A stretch of 64,000 nucleotides of DNA from Ruminococcus_G sp050944435 (GCA_050944435.1 JBMNRB010000017.1:1-64000), one strand, 5' to 3'. Shown: positions 51,616-60,544, counted from the stretch's first letter. The notes: generated by a model from the letters alone, not told the origin. A program made the numbers and translations.

Positions 51616-52509
51616 ATGAAAAAAGTATGGAAACGGATGAAGAGAAAACTGGGATTGTTTCTGGTGCTTGTTCTGGCAGCAGGAGCCCTTGGCGGATGCA
51701 GCTCTTTGGTGTCTGCAAAGGAGAGAGAAGGTGGAAATGAAGAAGAGCCTTTAAAAGTTGCCATGGATCTTAAATTTCCGCCTTTTACCGGAACGGACGA
51801 AAATGGTGATCCCCAGGGATTGGAGGTGGATATCGCTTATGCCCTTGGGGAATATCTGGATCGGGAGATTGAGATTGTCAACACGGATTTTTCCATGTTG
51901 ATTACCGCCCTTGAAACTGGGGAAGCAGACGTGGTCATCTCTGACATGACGGTGAAAGAAGAGCGGAAAGAAAAGGTGGATTTTTCTGAACCATATTTGT
52001 ACGGAAGAACACTGGCCCTTGTAAATAAAGAATTTGCCCAGAAACATAAGATTACCAACGATATGCCTCCGGAAGAATTTTTCGCCATTGAGGGAGAACG
52101 CGTGGTAGGACTTGCGGGAACCATATCGGTGTCTGTGCCCCAGTCCTTCGGTGTGAAAGTGGAGGAAGTGACGGAGATTGCCAGTGCGCTGATGGAGATT
52201 AACCAGGATAAAGCGGATGTGCTGGTGGGGGCAAACACGATTCTTGGCGATCATGCGGCAAACGCTGATACAACCGTCGTATATGAGGGCATTAAGGAAT
52301 ACAGTCAGTCCGCCATGGCTGTGAAAAAGGGGAATACCAAGCTTTTGGATCAGCTGAATGCTTTTGTGGAGACGATGTATGAAGAGGGCGGTTTTTATGA
52401 TGAAGCAGGAGATCGGTATGATGAGGCCATCGGGGAATATCTTCAGGATGAAAGCAAAGGGCTGGAATATATAATTTATCCGCCAGAAGGCGGCGTACCG
52501 GAGGTGTAA
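51616..52509 (+). CDS. amino-acid-type ABC transporter, substrate-binding lipoprotein
   Basis: 297 aa. Lipobox L-G-G-C (Cys at about 28), then a family 3 solute-binding domain with the start A-M-D-L-K-F-P-P-F-T and G-L-E-V-D-I-A-Y-A-L. D-V-V-I-S-D-M-T-V follows near 112-120; this is the carboxylate/amine-binding motif area of polar amino-acid receptors. An acidic C-terminal tail follows. It is first of a five-gene operon with permease (52516), ATPase (53249), ATP-grasp protein (53965) and flavin/ferredoxin-like protein (54831). GAGGAGA ribosome site. Confidence 0.9.
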   Translation: MKKVWKRMKRKLGLFLVLVLAAGALGGCSSLVSAKEREGGNEEEPLKVAMDLKFPPFTGTDENGDPQGLEVDIAYALGEYLDREIEIVNTDFSMLITALETGEADVVISDMTVKEERKEKVDFSEPYLYGRTLALVNKEFAQKHKITNDMPPEEFFAIEGERVVGLAGTISVSVPQSFGVKVEEVTEIASALMEINQDKADVLVGANTILGDHAANADTTVVYEGIKEYSQSAMAVKKGNTKLLDQLNAFVETMYEEGGFYDEAGDRYDEAIGEYLQDESKGLEYIIYPPEGGVPEV

Positions 52510-52515
52510 TACACG

Positions 52516-53259
52516 ATGTCGGCAAAAATGAGATGGCTTTGGAATCTGACGGCTTTTGGAATTTTTGCGGGACTGATTGTTTATGTGCTTTTGTTTACTA
52601 CAGACAATCCCAGGTACCATCTGATTCTGGATGAGAAAACAATGCTGCTGGAGGCTTTATGGACGACGCTGTATATCAGTCTGATTTCCCTGGCGCTCTG
52701 TATGGTGTGCGGATTTCTGTTTTATCTGATGCTGAAAAGCCGGATTCAGATAATCCGTGCCATAGCAGTTATTTTCCGGGAAATTATCATGGGAACGCCG
52801 ATGCTGGTCATGGTTTTTTTGATGGTGTACGTATTCGGAAATATGCTGGGCATTGACAGCAAACTGGGATTGGGAATTGGGGCTATGACACTCTATACCA
52901 TGCCTTATGTGGCGAATTCTTATGAGAGCGCTGCTGCGGTGATTGACCGGGATCAGTATGTGGTGATGGATCTGTATCATTTCAGCGGTGTCCAGCGGTA
53001 CCTGTATGTTATTTTTCCGCAGATGGCAAAGCCCATGCTTCCGGCGCTGATTAATCACCTGTCGGGGATTATTAAAGGCTCGGCTCTTCTGAAAATTGTT
53101 TCTGTGCCGGAGATTTCGTATGTACTCACGGTCATTTCTTCGAAGAATTGGGCCTCTGTAGAAGGATATCTGGTGATGTGGATGATGTATCTGATTGTCA
53201 CTATTCCCTTGTCTGTATTGGCTCAGTACGTAGGAAGGAGGATGGAAAATGGAAATTAG
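52516..53259 (+). CDS. amino-acid-type ABC transporter, permease
   Basis: 247-aa inner membrane protein with about five to six helices. A HisM/GlnP-type coupling loop is visible as E-S-A-A-A-V-I-D-R-D-Q-Y near residue 134-146, where the family norm is E-x-x-R-x-G-I-x-x-I. A weakened match of this kind is seen in divergent members. The I-M-G-T-P-M-L-V motif (family R-G-T-P) lies near 93. It begins six bases after the receptor gene and overlaps the ATPase gene by 11 bp. Confidence 0.9.
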   Translation: MSAKMRWLWNLTAFGIFAGLIVYVLLFTTDNPRYHLILDEKTMLLEALWTTLYISLISLALCMVCGFLFYLMLKSRIQIIRAIAVIFREIIMGTPMLVMVFLMVYVFGNMLGIDSKLGLGIGAMTLYTMPYVANSYESAAAVIDRDQYVVMDLYHFSGVQRYLYVIFPQMAKPMLPALINHLSGIIKGSALLKIVSVPEISYVLTVISSKNWASVEGYLVMWMMYLIVTIPLSVLAQYVGRRMENGN

Positions 53260-53962
53260 ACTGGAACAGGTTTCCAAATCCTATGACAGAAAGATTCTGG
53301 ATGATCTTTCTTTAGAACTTAAGGATGTTCACGCACTGGGAATTATCGGGGAATCCGGCTGCGGGAAATCCACCCTTCTTCGCTTGCTTGCAGGGATGGA
53401 GAAACCGGAGAAAGGGAAGATATGGATGAATGGAATTCTGCTCCAGGGCAGGGCGGTGGGGGAATATCAAAAACAGATCGGCTACGTTTTTCAGAAGCAC
53501 AATCTGTTTCCTCATCTGACGCTGCGGCAGAATATCCTGCTGATCTTAAACAAAATCCATAAAATGCCCCGGGCGGAGGCGGATGAACGGGTAAAGGAGC
53601 TTTTAAGCCAGGTGCGCCTGCTGGAGGAAATGGATAAAAGACCAAACGCAGTGTCCGGAGGACAGGCCCAGAGGGCATCCATCGCCCGGGCTCTGGCTGC
53701 GGAGCCCCAATTGATTTTTTTGGATGAACCTACTGCAGCCCTGGATCCCATTCTGACCGGAGAGGTGCTGAAGGTGATCCAGGAGTTGAAAGGGAGCGGG
53801 AGGGATTTTATCTTTGTGACCCATGAACTGGGCTTCCTGAGAAGTTTTGCGGATTCTATTCTTTTCATGGAAAAGGGGCGGGTGGCGGAGACAGGGCCGG
53901 TGACCTGTCTGGATGCGCCGAAGACAGAGGGATTGAAGAAATTTCTGGAAGGAGAGCGATAG
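53249..53962 (+). CDS. amino-acid-type ABC transporter, ATPase
   Basis: 237 aa. Walker A G-E-S-G-C-G-K-S-T (residues about 33-41), Q-loop, signature V-S-G-G-Q-A-Q-R near 134 and Walker B L-I-F-L-D-E-P-T are present, with the switch histidine in V-T-H-E-L. A complete catalytic set, shorter than most GlnQ homologues only at the end. Powers the importer encoded just upstream. The ATP-grasp gene follows after two bases. Confidence 0.93.
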   Translation: MEIRLEQVSKSYDRKILDDLSLELKDVHALGIIGESGCGKSTLLRLLAGMEKPEKGKIWMNGILLQGRAVGEYQKQIGYVFQKHNLFPHLTLRQNILLILNKIHKMPRAEADERVKELLSQVRLLEEMDKRPNAVSGGQAQRASIARALAAEPQLIFLDEPTAALDPILTGEVLKVIQELKGSGRDFIFVTHELGFLRSFADSILFMEKGRVAETGPVTCLDAPKTEGLKKFLEGER

Positions 53963-53964
53963 GG

Positions 53965-54834
53965 ATGGGGATTGGAATTCTGTACGAGTCGGAAGAGTGG
54001 TCCACTTACGCGCTGGAGAAAGATATTAAAGATCTGGGAGTTCCGGTGAAATTAATCTGTATGGAGAAAAATGTTGAGGCGGAAGATTTCCGGGGCTGTG
54101 AATTGGTGTTGAACCGGGTGTTTGCCAGCGCCGGATTTCGAGGCCATCAAAAATCTCTGGAGCAGACGCCGCAGGTGCTGGAACAGTTAAAAAAGCTGAA
54201 CATTCCGGTAATTAATCCGCCGGCGGCCCATTTTTACGAGACAGATAAAGCGCTGGCTGCGGATGTGCTGAAGAAGAAGAGGGTTTCTGTACCTGAAATA
54301 TACGGGATACTGGAAAAAAACCGGGGAAACTGTCCTGGGATTTCGTACCCCTGTATTCTAAAGCCAAACTGCGGAGGAAGAACCACTTATACTTACATTC
54401 TGAGGGATGAAGAGGATCTTCAAAAAGCGTATGGGGAAATTCCGGATATCCCGATGCTGGCGGAGGAGTACATAGAGCCGGTCCGGGGCTATCTGACCAG
54501 GATTGAAGTGATCGGGGGCGAATGCAGGCTGATTGTCAAAAGAAGCGTGGCGGAAAACGGATTATCAGCCTATCATCTTGGTTCCAGATATCAGTTGTAT
54601 CCGGAGTGTGATGAAAAGTTAAAAGAAACAGCCCTTTACGCCATGGAGATTCTGGAAATAGAGGCGGGAAGCATGGATGTGATTGAGACAGATCATGGAT
54701 TTTTCATCATTGATGTAAATGCGGTGTCAAATGCTTCCCAGGACAATACGGAAATGTTTCAGTTTGATCTTATGCTTGAGACGGCAAAATACGCAGTAAA
54801 AAAATATAAGAAGAAAGAGAGGATGTTTATATGA
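53965..54834 (+). CDS. ATP-grasp ligase, RimK/LysX-like
   Basis: 289 aa. N-terminal pre-ATP-grasp region with N-R-V near residue 46, then the ATP-grasp core. V-I-N-P-P...D-K near 93-105 and the K-P-N-C-G-G-R-T loop near 132-140 are present. A-E-E-Y-I near 166 and the metal-binding end G-S-M-D-V-I-E-T-D...I-I-D-V-N near 235-255 complete the core. RimK/LysX enzymes join an amino acid to a carboxylate through an acyl phosphate. The substrates here are unknown. It lies between an ABC importer and a flavin/ferredoxin-like protein with 2-bp and 4-bp junctions, so the ligase probably acts on the imported compound. No carrier protein gene is adjacent. Confidence 0.82.
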   Translation: MGIGILYESEEWSTYALEKDIKDLGVPVKLICMEKNVEAEDFRGCELVLNRVFASAGFRGHQKSLEQTPQVLEQLKKLNIPVINPPAAHFYETDKALAADVLKKKRVSVPEIYGILEKNRGNCPGISYPCILKPNCGGRTTYTYILRDEEDLQKAYGEIPDIPMLAEEYIEPVRGYLTRIEVIGGECRLIVKRSVAENGLSAYHLGSRYQLYPECDEKLKETALYAMEILEIEAGSMDVIETDHGFFIIDVNAVSNASQDNTEMFQFDLMLETAKYAVKKYKKKERMFI

Positions 54835-55502
54835 TGACTATTCAGGAGATCTATGAAAAATTTGATAAAATTGGATGTATTACCTTTTCCACAGTCTGTG
54901 AGGGAGGAGTTTCATCCAGGATTGCTCACTTTTTTGCCTGGGATGAAGAGGGAATCTATTTCCGCACAATGCATGTGAAGCCCTTTTATAAACAGATCAA
55001 AGAATCCGGCACTGTCACCGTGTGCGGCATGTATCCCAGCACCCAGGTGATCCACGATGAGAGAAATCTGCCATCCTTCCAGCCGGGATATTTCATGCGG
55101 CTTACCGGGGATGTGCGGGAACTGACCATGGAAGAGGTGGAGAAGAAGGCGGCCCATAACCGGGACTTCAATGTGGCAGTCTATGATATAAAAAAATATC
55201 CGGCTACCAGAATTTTTCTGATCAGCCGCGGAAAAGGGGAATGCTATGACTTTGACTATGGGAAAGAACATCGGGATCATAAACTGGAGCGGGAAAGATT
55301 CTCCTTTGGAGGTATGGAGGTGGAGCCGGCGGGACTGGTGATTACGGACAAATGCATCGGCTGCGGAAAATGCCGGGAGGTCTGTACTTTTGACGCCATT
55401 GTGCCGGGGGAACCTTACAGGATTATGGGAAATCGATGCGATGAGTGTGGAAACTGTTATGTGAACTGTCCCGTGAATGCAGTTAAGAGTAAAGGAATAT
55501 AA
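54831..55502 (+). CDS. flavin split-barrel domain fused to a two-[4Fe-4S] ferredoxin domain
   Basis: 223 aa. Residues about 1-130 form a pyridoxamine-phosphate-oxidase-like split barrel, a likely FMN or F420-like binding site (I-T-F-S-T-V, then I-Y-F-R-T-M-H-V-K-P-F-Y-K-Q). Residues about 165-223 hold two ferredoxin motifs, C-I-G-C-G-K-C-R-E-V-C and C-D-E-C-G-N-C-Y-V-N-C-P. It should pass electrons between ferredoxin clusters and a flavin. It overlaps the ATP-grasp gene by 4 bp and ends the operon. The redox substrate is unknown, but the arrangement suggests reduction of the imported or ligated product. Confidence 0.85.
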   Translation: MMTIQEIYEKFDKIGCITFSTVCEGGVSSRIAHFFAWDEEGIYFRTMHVKPFYKQIKESGTVTVCGMYPSTQVIHDERNLPSFQPGYFMRLTGDVRELTMEEVEKKAAHNRDFNVAVYDIKKYPATRIFLISRGKGECYDFDYGKEHRDHKLERERFSFGGMEVEPAGLVITDKCIGCGKCREVCTFDAIVPGEPYRIMGNRCDECGNCYVNCPVNAVKSKGI

Positions 55503-55524
55503 ATTGGAATATGCCGGATACAGC

Positions 55525-55562
55525 AAACCGCCGTACAAGCTTTTGTGCGGCGGTTTGTCTTT
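55525..55562 (+). terminator. terminator of the ABC/ATP-grasp operon
   Basis: 14-bp stem starting AAACCGCCG with one wobble and loop GCTT (55525-55556), then GTCTTTT. Confidence 0.88.
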
Positions 55563-55642
55563 TGACCTTCAAATTATTCTCCATTAGTTTACAAAATATT
55601 TAGAAAACTTTCCCCATCCCAAGGTGAAAATACCCCACCCGT

Positions 55643-55842
55643 GTGATATAATGTCCACGTAAGCATTGAGCCGTGCGAAAATAGTGGATAGCAAACCGGC
55701 TGCTTGCAGACGGGTTTGGGAGACACTATTTTCATAGGGCGAAAGCCCGTGAGCGAGCGGCAGCGAGCGGCGCGGCGAGTCGGAAGACACGGCAGCGGCA
55801 GGCAAAGAGCCTGCGAAGAAAGTAAAGAAAAGCGAGTACAGA
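55643..55842 (+). ncRNA. promoter and long G+C-rich structured leader of the histidine kinase gene
   Basis: An extended -10 box TGA-TATAAT (TATAAT at 55647-55652) precedes a leader of about 185 nt. The leader has nested pairing: AAAATAGTG / CACTATTTT (55678-55686, 55724-55732) encloses CAAACC / GGTTTG and CTGC / GCAG. Next comes a perfect GGGC-GAAA-GCCC tetraloop hairpin (55737-55748). Two GCGAGCGGC repeats (from about 55753) follow, then GCAGGC / GCCTGC (55798-55814). Base composition is far richer in G+C than the surroundings. There is no good ribosome site before the kinase ATG. It could be a structured cis-regulatory RNA, a small RNA, or an interspersed repeat. Confidence 0.5.
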
Positions 55843-57333
55843 ATGAAATTAAAGACAAGGATCATCATAACTTTTTTTACCATTGTTTTGGTACCGCTGG
55901 CGTTGACTGGGATATCATTTTATGGCTTTGCTCAGTATCAGATCAGAACTTTGCGGGAAGAATATGGAATTGAAGTTTCTTATGAAAATTTATCCAATAG
56001 TACAATGATGCTCAGCAAGATTACCCAGGACACCTTTGCTATGATGCAGGAAGAGGCCCAGCGGGATCCAGGTGTATTTGAACAGAGCAACTATCTGAAT
56101 ACATTAAATTCCAGACTGGATAATATGTATTCCTTTTTATTGGTGAGAAAGGACGATACCATTTATTATTGTGGTTCGGAAAAGGATGTAAGCAGTTTGT
56201 TCACCCTGCTTCCCGCTTATGGAGACGCCAGGGCCGGTTCTGATACGGGCGTTTATATCGGAGGTGAGGAGCAGGCGCTGGTAAAACAGGCGGATTTTCT
56301 GTTTTCCGACGGTTCCAGGGGCAGCGCGTTTATCATAACGGAAGCGGATGCGTTTATCCCTCAGATGCAGATTTTGATTTTCGAGATGGTGGTTGTGATA
56401 CTTATCGTGCTGATAGCCACCGGCCTGTGTCTCAGTCTGTGGATTTATCAGGGAGTGGTTACCCCCTTGAATCAACTGAAAAAAGCCACCCGCAGTATAA
56501 AGGAAGGAAATCTGGACTTCACTGTAGAAGGAAGCAGCGTGGATGAAATCAACGATCTGTGCGAAGACTTTGAAGAGATGCGAAAGAGGCTGAAGCTGTC
56601 CACTGAAGAAAAAATGGTATTTGACAAAGAAAATAAAGAACTGATCAGCAATATTTCTCACGATCTGAAGACTCCCATCACGGCCATAAAAGGATATGTG
56701 GAAGGGATTATGGACGGAGTGGCGGATACGCCGGAAAAGATGGATAAATATATCCGCACCATTTATAATAAAACGACGGAGATGGACAGACTGATCAATG
56801 AGCTTACCTTTTATTCCAAGATTGACACCAATCGAATTCCTTATACATTCAGCAAGATTCTGGTAAACGATTATTTCAACGACTGTATCGAAGACATCAG
56901 TCTGGAACTGGAATCAGAAAATGTCATATTCAGTTATGAGAACCAGCTGACGGAAGATGTAATTGTAATCGCGGATGCGGAACAGATCAAACGGGTAATC
57001 AATAATATCATCAGTAATTCCTTAAAGTATATGAATAAGGAGTACAAAAAGATAGATATCCGTCTCAGGGACGTGGGGGATTTTGTTCAATTTGAAATAG
57101 AAGACAATGGCAGGGGGATTGCCGCCAAAGATCTGGCTAATATTTTTGATCGGTTTTACCGGACGGACGCCTCAAGAAATTCTTCTAAAGGAGGCAGCGG
57201 CATCGGACTATCCATTGTGAAAAAAATTCTGGAAGATCATGGAGGAAAGGTCTGGGCGACCAGTCAGCTGGGCAAAGGAACTACCATGTACTTTGTATTA
57301 AGAAAATATCAGGAGGTACCGGCAGATGAGTAA
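55843..57333 (+). CDS. sensor histidine kinase
   Basis: 496 aa. A membrane helix at about 8-28 comes first. An extracytoplasmic region of about 150 residues follows, then a second helix near 180-205 and a HAMP domain. The phospho-acceptor histidine is at about 273 (N-I-S-H-D-L-K-T-P). ATPase motifs are N-N-I-I-S-N-S near 387, D-N-G-R-G-I near 422 and G-S-G-I-G-L-S near 452. It partners the response regulator whose gene overlaps by 8 bp. The ligand is unknown. Unusually it has a long structured leader and only a weak ribosome site. Confidence 0.93.
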   Translation: MKLKTRIIITFFTIVLVPLALTGISFYGFAQYQIRTLREEYGIEVSYENLSNSTMMLSKITQDTFAMMQEEAQRDPGVFEQSNYLNTLNSRLDNMYSFLLVRKDDTIYYCGSEKDVSSLFTLLPAYGDARAGSDTGVYIGGEEQALVKQADFLFSDGSRGSAFIITEADAFIPQMQILIFEMVVVILIVLIATGLCLSLWIYQGVVTPLNQLKKATRSIKEGNLDFTVEGSSVDEINDLCEDFEEMRKRLKLSTEEKMVFDKENKELISNISHDLKTPITAIKGYVEGIMDGVADTPEKMDKYIRTIYNKTTEMDRLINELTFYSKIDTNRIPYTFSKILVNDYFNDCIEDISLELESENVIFSYENQLTEDVIVIADAEQIKRVINNIISNSLKYMNKEYKKIDIRLRDVGDFVQFEIEDNGRGIAAKDLANIFDRFYRTDASRNSSKGGSGIGLSIVKKILEDHGGKVWATSQLGKGTTMYFVLRKYQEVPADE

Positions 57334-58015
57334 GATATTGATTGTTGAAGATGAAGAAGCGATTGCGGATCTGGAGAAAGATTACCTTGAACTGAGCGGT
57401 TTTGAAGTGGAGATTGCCTATCAGGGAAACGATGGGCTGAAGCGGGCACTGGAAGAGGATTTCGATCTGGTAATTCTTGATTTGATGCTTCCGGAAGTTG
57501 ACGGATTTGAAATATGCAGACAGATCAGGGATAAAAAGAATACCCCCATTATCATGGTATCCGCCAAAAAGGATGATATCGATAAGATCAGAGGTCTGGG
57601 ACTTGGCGCAGATGATTATATGACCAAACCTTTTAGTCCAAGTGAGCTGGTTGCCAGAGTGAAAGCTCATCTGGCGCGGTACGAGAGACTGATCGGGAGC
57701 GGCATGCCGGAGAACGATATTATTGAAATACGGGGAATTAAAATCGATAAGACTGCGCGGCGGGTCTGGGTGAATGGGGAGGAAAAAAATTTCACCACCA
57801 AAGAGTTCGATCTGCTGACCTTCCTGGCCCAAAATCCCAACCATGTGTTCACCAAGGACGAACTCTTCCGGAAAATATGGGATATGGAGTCTGTGGGAGA
57901 TATTGCTACCGTTACGGTTCATATCAAAAAAATACGGGAAAAAATAGAACTGAACACGGCGAAACCTCAATACATCGAGACAATCTGGGGAGTGGGCTAC
58001 CGCTTTAAAATCTGA
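57326..58015 (+). CDS. OmpR-family response regulator
   Basis: 229 aa. Receiver domain with acidic pocket E-D-E near 8-10, phospho-acceptor Asp52 (L-D-L-M-L-P) and Lys101 (T-K-P-F). A winged-helix DNA-binding domain of the OmpR/PhoB type covers about 130-227 (T-T-K-E-F-D-L-L and Y-I-E-T-I-W-G-V-G-Y-R-F). It is the cognate of the kinase at 55843-57333. Targets are unknown. Confidence 0.95.
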   Translation: MSKILIVEDEEAIADLEKDYLELSGFEVEIAYQGNDGLKRALEEDFDLVILDLMLPEVDGFEICRQIRDKKNTPIIMVSAKKDDIDKIRGLGLGADDYMTKPFSPSELVARVKAHLARYERLIGSGMPENDIIEIRGIKIDKTARRVWVNGEEKNFTTKEFDLLTFLAQNPNHVFTKDELFRKIWDMESVGDIATVTVHIKKIREKIELNTAKPQYIETIWGVGYRFKI

Positions 58016-58035
58016 AACACGTAAGAGAGAAAAAA

Positions 58036-58626
58036 ATGGGAAAAATATTTTACATCATGGGAAAGAGCGCTTCCGGAAAAGACAGCATCTATCAGCGGCT
58101 GCTGGAAAAAAATGATCTGGGGCTGAAAAAAATTATTTTGTATACCACGCGGCCTATTCGGGATGAAGAAAGACAGGGCAGAGAGTATTTCTTTGTGGAT
58201 GAAGAAAAATACCGAAGCTTTGAAAGAGAGGGGCGGCTAATCGAAGCCCGGTCTTATGAGACGGTACACGGTATCTGGATTTATTTCACGGCAGACGACG
58301 GTCAGATAGATCTGAAGCGGGATAATTTCCTCGCCATTGGAACGCTGGAATCTTATGAAAAGATGAAAAATTATTTTGGGCAGGAGACGATCTGTCCTAT
58401 TTATGTGGAAGTAGAAGACGGAGAACGGCTTTGCAGGGCTCTTTTGCGGGAGAGAAAGCAGGAGCATCCCAGATATGCGGAGATGTGCCGGAGATTTTTG
58501 GCAGACGAACAGGATTTCTCCGAAGAAAATATCAAAGAGGCTGGAATTGGCAGGCGTTTTATCAATGAGGACGGGAAGATATGTCTTGCTGAGATTGAAA
58601 GTTATATAAAAGATATGTTATACTGA
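58036..58626 (+). CDS. guanylate-kinase-like P-loop protein
   Basis: 196 aa. P-loop G-K-S-A-S-G-K-D-S at about 9-17 and T-T-R-P-I-R...G-R-E-Y-F-F-V near 37-55 match the guanylate-kinase GMP-binding lid. The classic S-G-x-G-K-S/T P-loop and the Y-G-T element are changed, and the C-terminal half diverges from standard Gmk. Since Gmk is essential and usually neighbours other genes, this is more likely a paralogue with altered specificity than the housekeeping enzyme. It follows the response regulator by 20 bp and may be co-transcribed with it. Confidence 0.75.
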   Translation: MGKIFYIMGKSASGKDSIYQRLLEKNDLGLKKIILYTTRPIRDEERQGREYFFVDEEKYRSFEREGRLIEARSYETVHGIWIYFTADDGQIDLKRDNFLAIGTLESYEKMKNYFGQETICPIYVEVEDGERLCRALLRERKQEHPRYAEMCRRFLADEQDFSEENIKEAGIGRRFINEDGKICLAEIESYIKDMLY

Positions 58627-58652
58627 ACACAGGCTATAAGGAGGTGGAGATA

Positions 58653-59642
58653 ATGACAGGATTTGATCGTGTAGTCGGACACAAGGATATAATTGCACAT
58701 CTGCAGAATGCAATCCGTGGAGACAAAATTTCTCATGCGTATATTTTTGATGGTGAAACAGGATCCGGAAAAAAACTGCTGGCAACAATGTTTGCTATGA
58801 CGCTGCAGTGCGAGATGAAGGGTGTGGATCCGTGTCTGAAGTGTGCCTCCTGTAAGAAAGCACTGAGCAAAAATCATCCGGATATTATCAATATTGTTCA
58901 CGAGAAACCCAATTCTATCGGTATTGAGGAAATTCGCGGACAACTGATTTCGGATGCCGGCATAAAACCTTACAGCAGTCCATATAAAATATATATCATA
59001 AACGATGCTCAGCTTCTGACGCTGCAGGCGCAGAATGCACTGCTGAAAACCATTGAAGAACCGCCGGCATATGTGGTGATCATACTGCTGACCAATAATC
59101 TGGACGCTCTTTTGCCGACCATTACGTCCCGGTGCGTCACGCTGACGCTGAAAGCGGTGGGGGATGATATGGTGAAGCAATATCTGATGGAAAGGCTTCA
59201 TATCCCCGATTACCAGGCGGAAATTGATGCCTCTATCGCCCAGGGCAATATTGGAAAGGCAGAAAAGCTGGCCACCAGCGAAGAGTTTACCGAGCTGACA
59301 GAAAATGCATTGAAGATTTTGAAAAGATCCGGCGACAGCGATTTGTATGAAATGGTGGATTCTATCCGCGAACTGACCAAAGATAAACAGAATATTTATG
59401 ATTATCTGGATTTGTTTTTGATGTGGTTTCGTGATGTACTGCTTTTTAAGGCTACTAGAGAAGTGGACAGTCTGGTGTTCAAACAGGAAATTAATTATAT
59501 TAAGGAACGGGCAAGGAAAAGTTCTTATGAAGGACTTGAATTGATCATAGAAGCGATTGAAAAAGCCAAGGTAAGGCTTCGGGCCAATGTAAATTTTGAC
59601 CTGGTTCTTGAGCTTCTGTTTCTGACAATCAGGGAGAACTAG
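58653..59642 (+). CDS. holB: DNA polymerase III delta' subunit
   Basis: 329 aa, AAA+ clamp-loader subunit. P-loop-like G-E-T-G-S-G-K-K near residue 31-38, zinc-binding C-x-x-C-x-x-C (C-L-K-C-A-S-C) near 62, I-D-E/E-I-R and K-T-I-E-E-P-P near 134 are as in Firmicutes HolB. It loads the sliding clamp during replication. Start ATG 58653 with AAGGAGGTGG. The GTG nine bases upstream is inside that site. ricT follows after four bases, an order often kept in Firmicutes. Confidence 0.93.
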   Translation: MTGFDRVVGHKDIIAHLQNAIRGDKISHAYIFDGETGSGKKLLATMFAMTLQCEMKGVDPCLKCASCKKALSKNHPDIINIVHEKPNSIGIEEIRGQLISDAGIKPYSSPYKIYIINDAQLLTLQAQNALLKTIEEPPAYVVIILLTNNLDALLPTITSRCVTLTLKAVGDDMVKQYLMERLHIPDYQAEIDASIAQGNIGKAEKLATSEEFTELTENALKILKRSGDSDLYEMVDSIRELTKDKQNIYDYLDLFLMWFRDVLLFKATREVDSLVFKQEINYIKERARKSSYEGLELIIEAIEKAKVRLRANVNFDLVLELLFLTIREN

Positions 59643-59646
59643 AATT

Positions 59647-60528
59647 ATGATAAAGATAATCGGAGTCAGATTCCGAAACGTAGGGAAAATATATTACTTT
59701 AATCCCAGAGACCTTGCGGTCAAAACAGGTGATTATGTCATTGTGGAGACGGCCAGGGGAGTGGAATACGGCCATGTGGTTCTGGGACCGAAAGAGGTGG
59801 AGGAAGAAAAGGTAGTCCAGCCTCTGAAGGATGTGATTCGCATCGCAACGAAGAAGGATCAGGAAAAAGAAGAAAACAACCGTAAAAAAGAAAAGGAAGC
59901 TTTTGAAATTTGTCTGAAGAAAATCAGGAAGCATGGTCTGGAAATGAAGCTGATTGATGCTGAATATACTTTCGATAATAATAAGGTTTTGTTTTATTTT
60001 ACGGCAGACGGAAGAATCGATTTTCGAGAGTTGGTGAAGGATCTGGCGGCTGTATTCAAAACGAGAATAGAACTGCGGCAGATCGGAGTGAGAGATGAAA
60101 CCAAGATTCTGGGAGGAATCGGCATCTGCGGAAGATCCCTCTGCTGTCATACCTACCTGTCGGAATTTGCTCCTGTGTCCATAAAAATGGCCAAGGAACA
60201 GAATCTTTCTTTGAATCCGACGAAAATTTCCGGAGTGTGCGGAAGACTGATGTGCTGTTTGAAAAATGAACAGGAAACTTATGAATATCTCAATAGAAAG
60301 CTTCCAGGGCTGGGCGACCGGGTGGTTACGCCCGAAGGATTAAAAGGAGAAGTACAGAGCGTAAATGTTCTGCGCCAACTGGTCAAGGTCCTTGTGGATG
60401 CGGGAGATGAGAAAGAGATGAGAGAGTATCCTGTGGAGGAATTAAAATTTAAGCCCAGACAGAACAAGAAAGATAAGGTGAAGCTTACTCAGGAAGAGAT
60501 GAAAGAACTGGCCAGACTGGAAGAGTAG
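59647..60528 (+). CDS. ricT: PSP1-domain protein, RicT (YaaT) homologue
   Basis: 293 aa. The PSP1 domain has G-V-R-F-R-N-V-G-K near the start and D-Y-V-I-V-E-T-A-R-G. A cysteine-rich core I-C-G-R-S-L-C-C near residue 160-167 and G-V-C-G-R-L-M-C-C-L near 197-206 is also present. In Bacillus, RicT with RicA and RicF binds iron-sulfur clusters and directs RNase Y mRNA processing and sporulation. RicA/RicF are not in this window. The C-terminal tail is basic and acidic, low-complexity. Confidence 0.92.
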   Translation: MIKIIGVRFRNVGKIYYFNPRDLAVKTGDYVIVETARGVEYGHVVLGPKEVEEEKVVQPLKDVIRIATKKDQEKEENNRKKEKEAFEICLKKIRKHGLEMKLIDAEYTFDNNKVLFYFTADGRIDFRELVKDLAAVFKTRIELRQIGVRDETKILGGIGICGRSLCCHTYLSEFAPVSIKMAKEQNLSLNPTKISGVCGRLMCCLKNEQETYEYLNRKLPGLGDRVVTPEGLKGEVQSVNVLRQLVKVLVDAGDEKEMREYPVEELKFKPRQNKKDKVKLTQEEMKELARLEE

Positions 60529-60544
60529 GAGATATGGCATAGGA

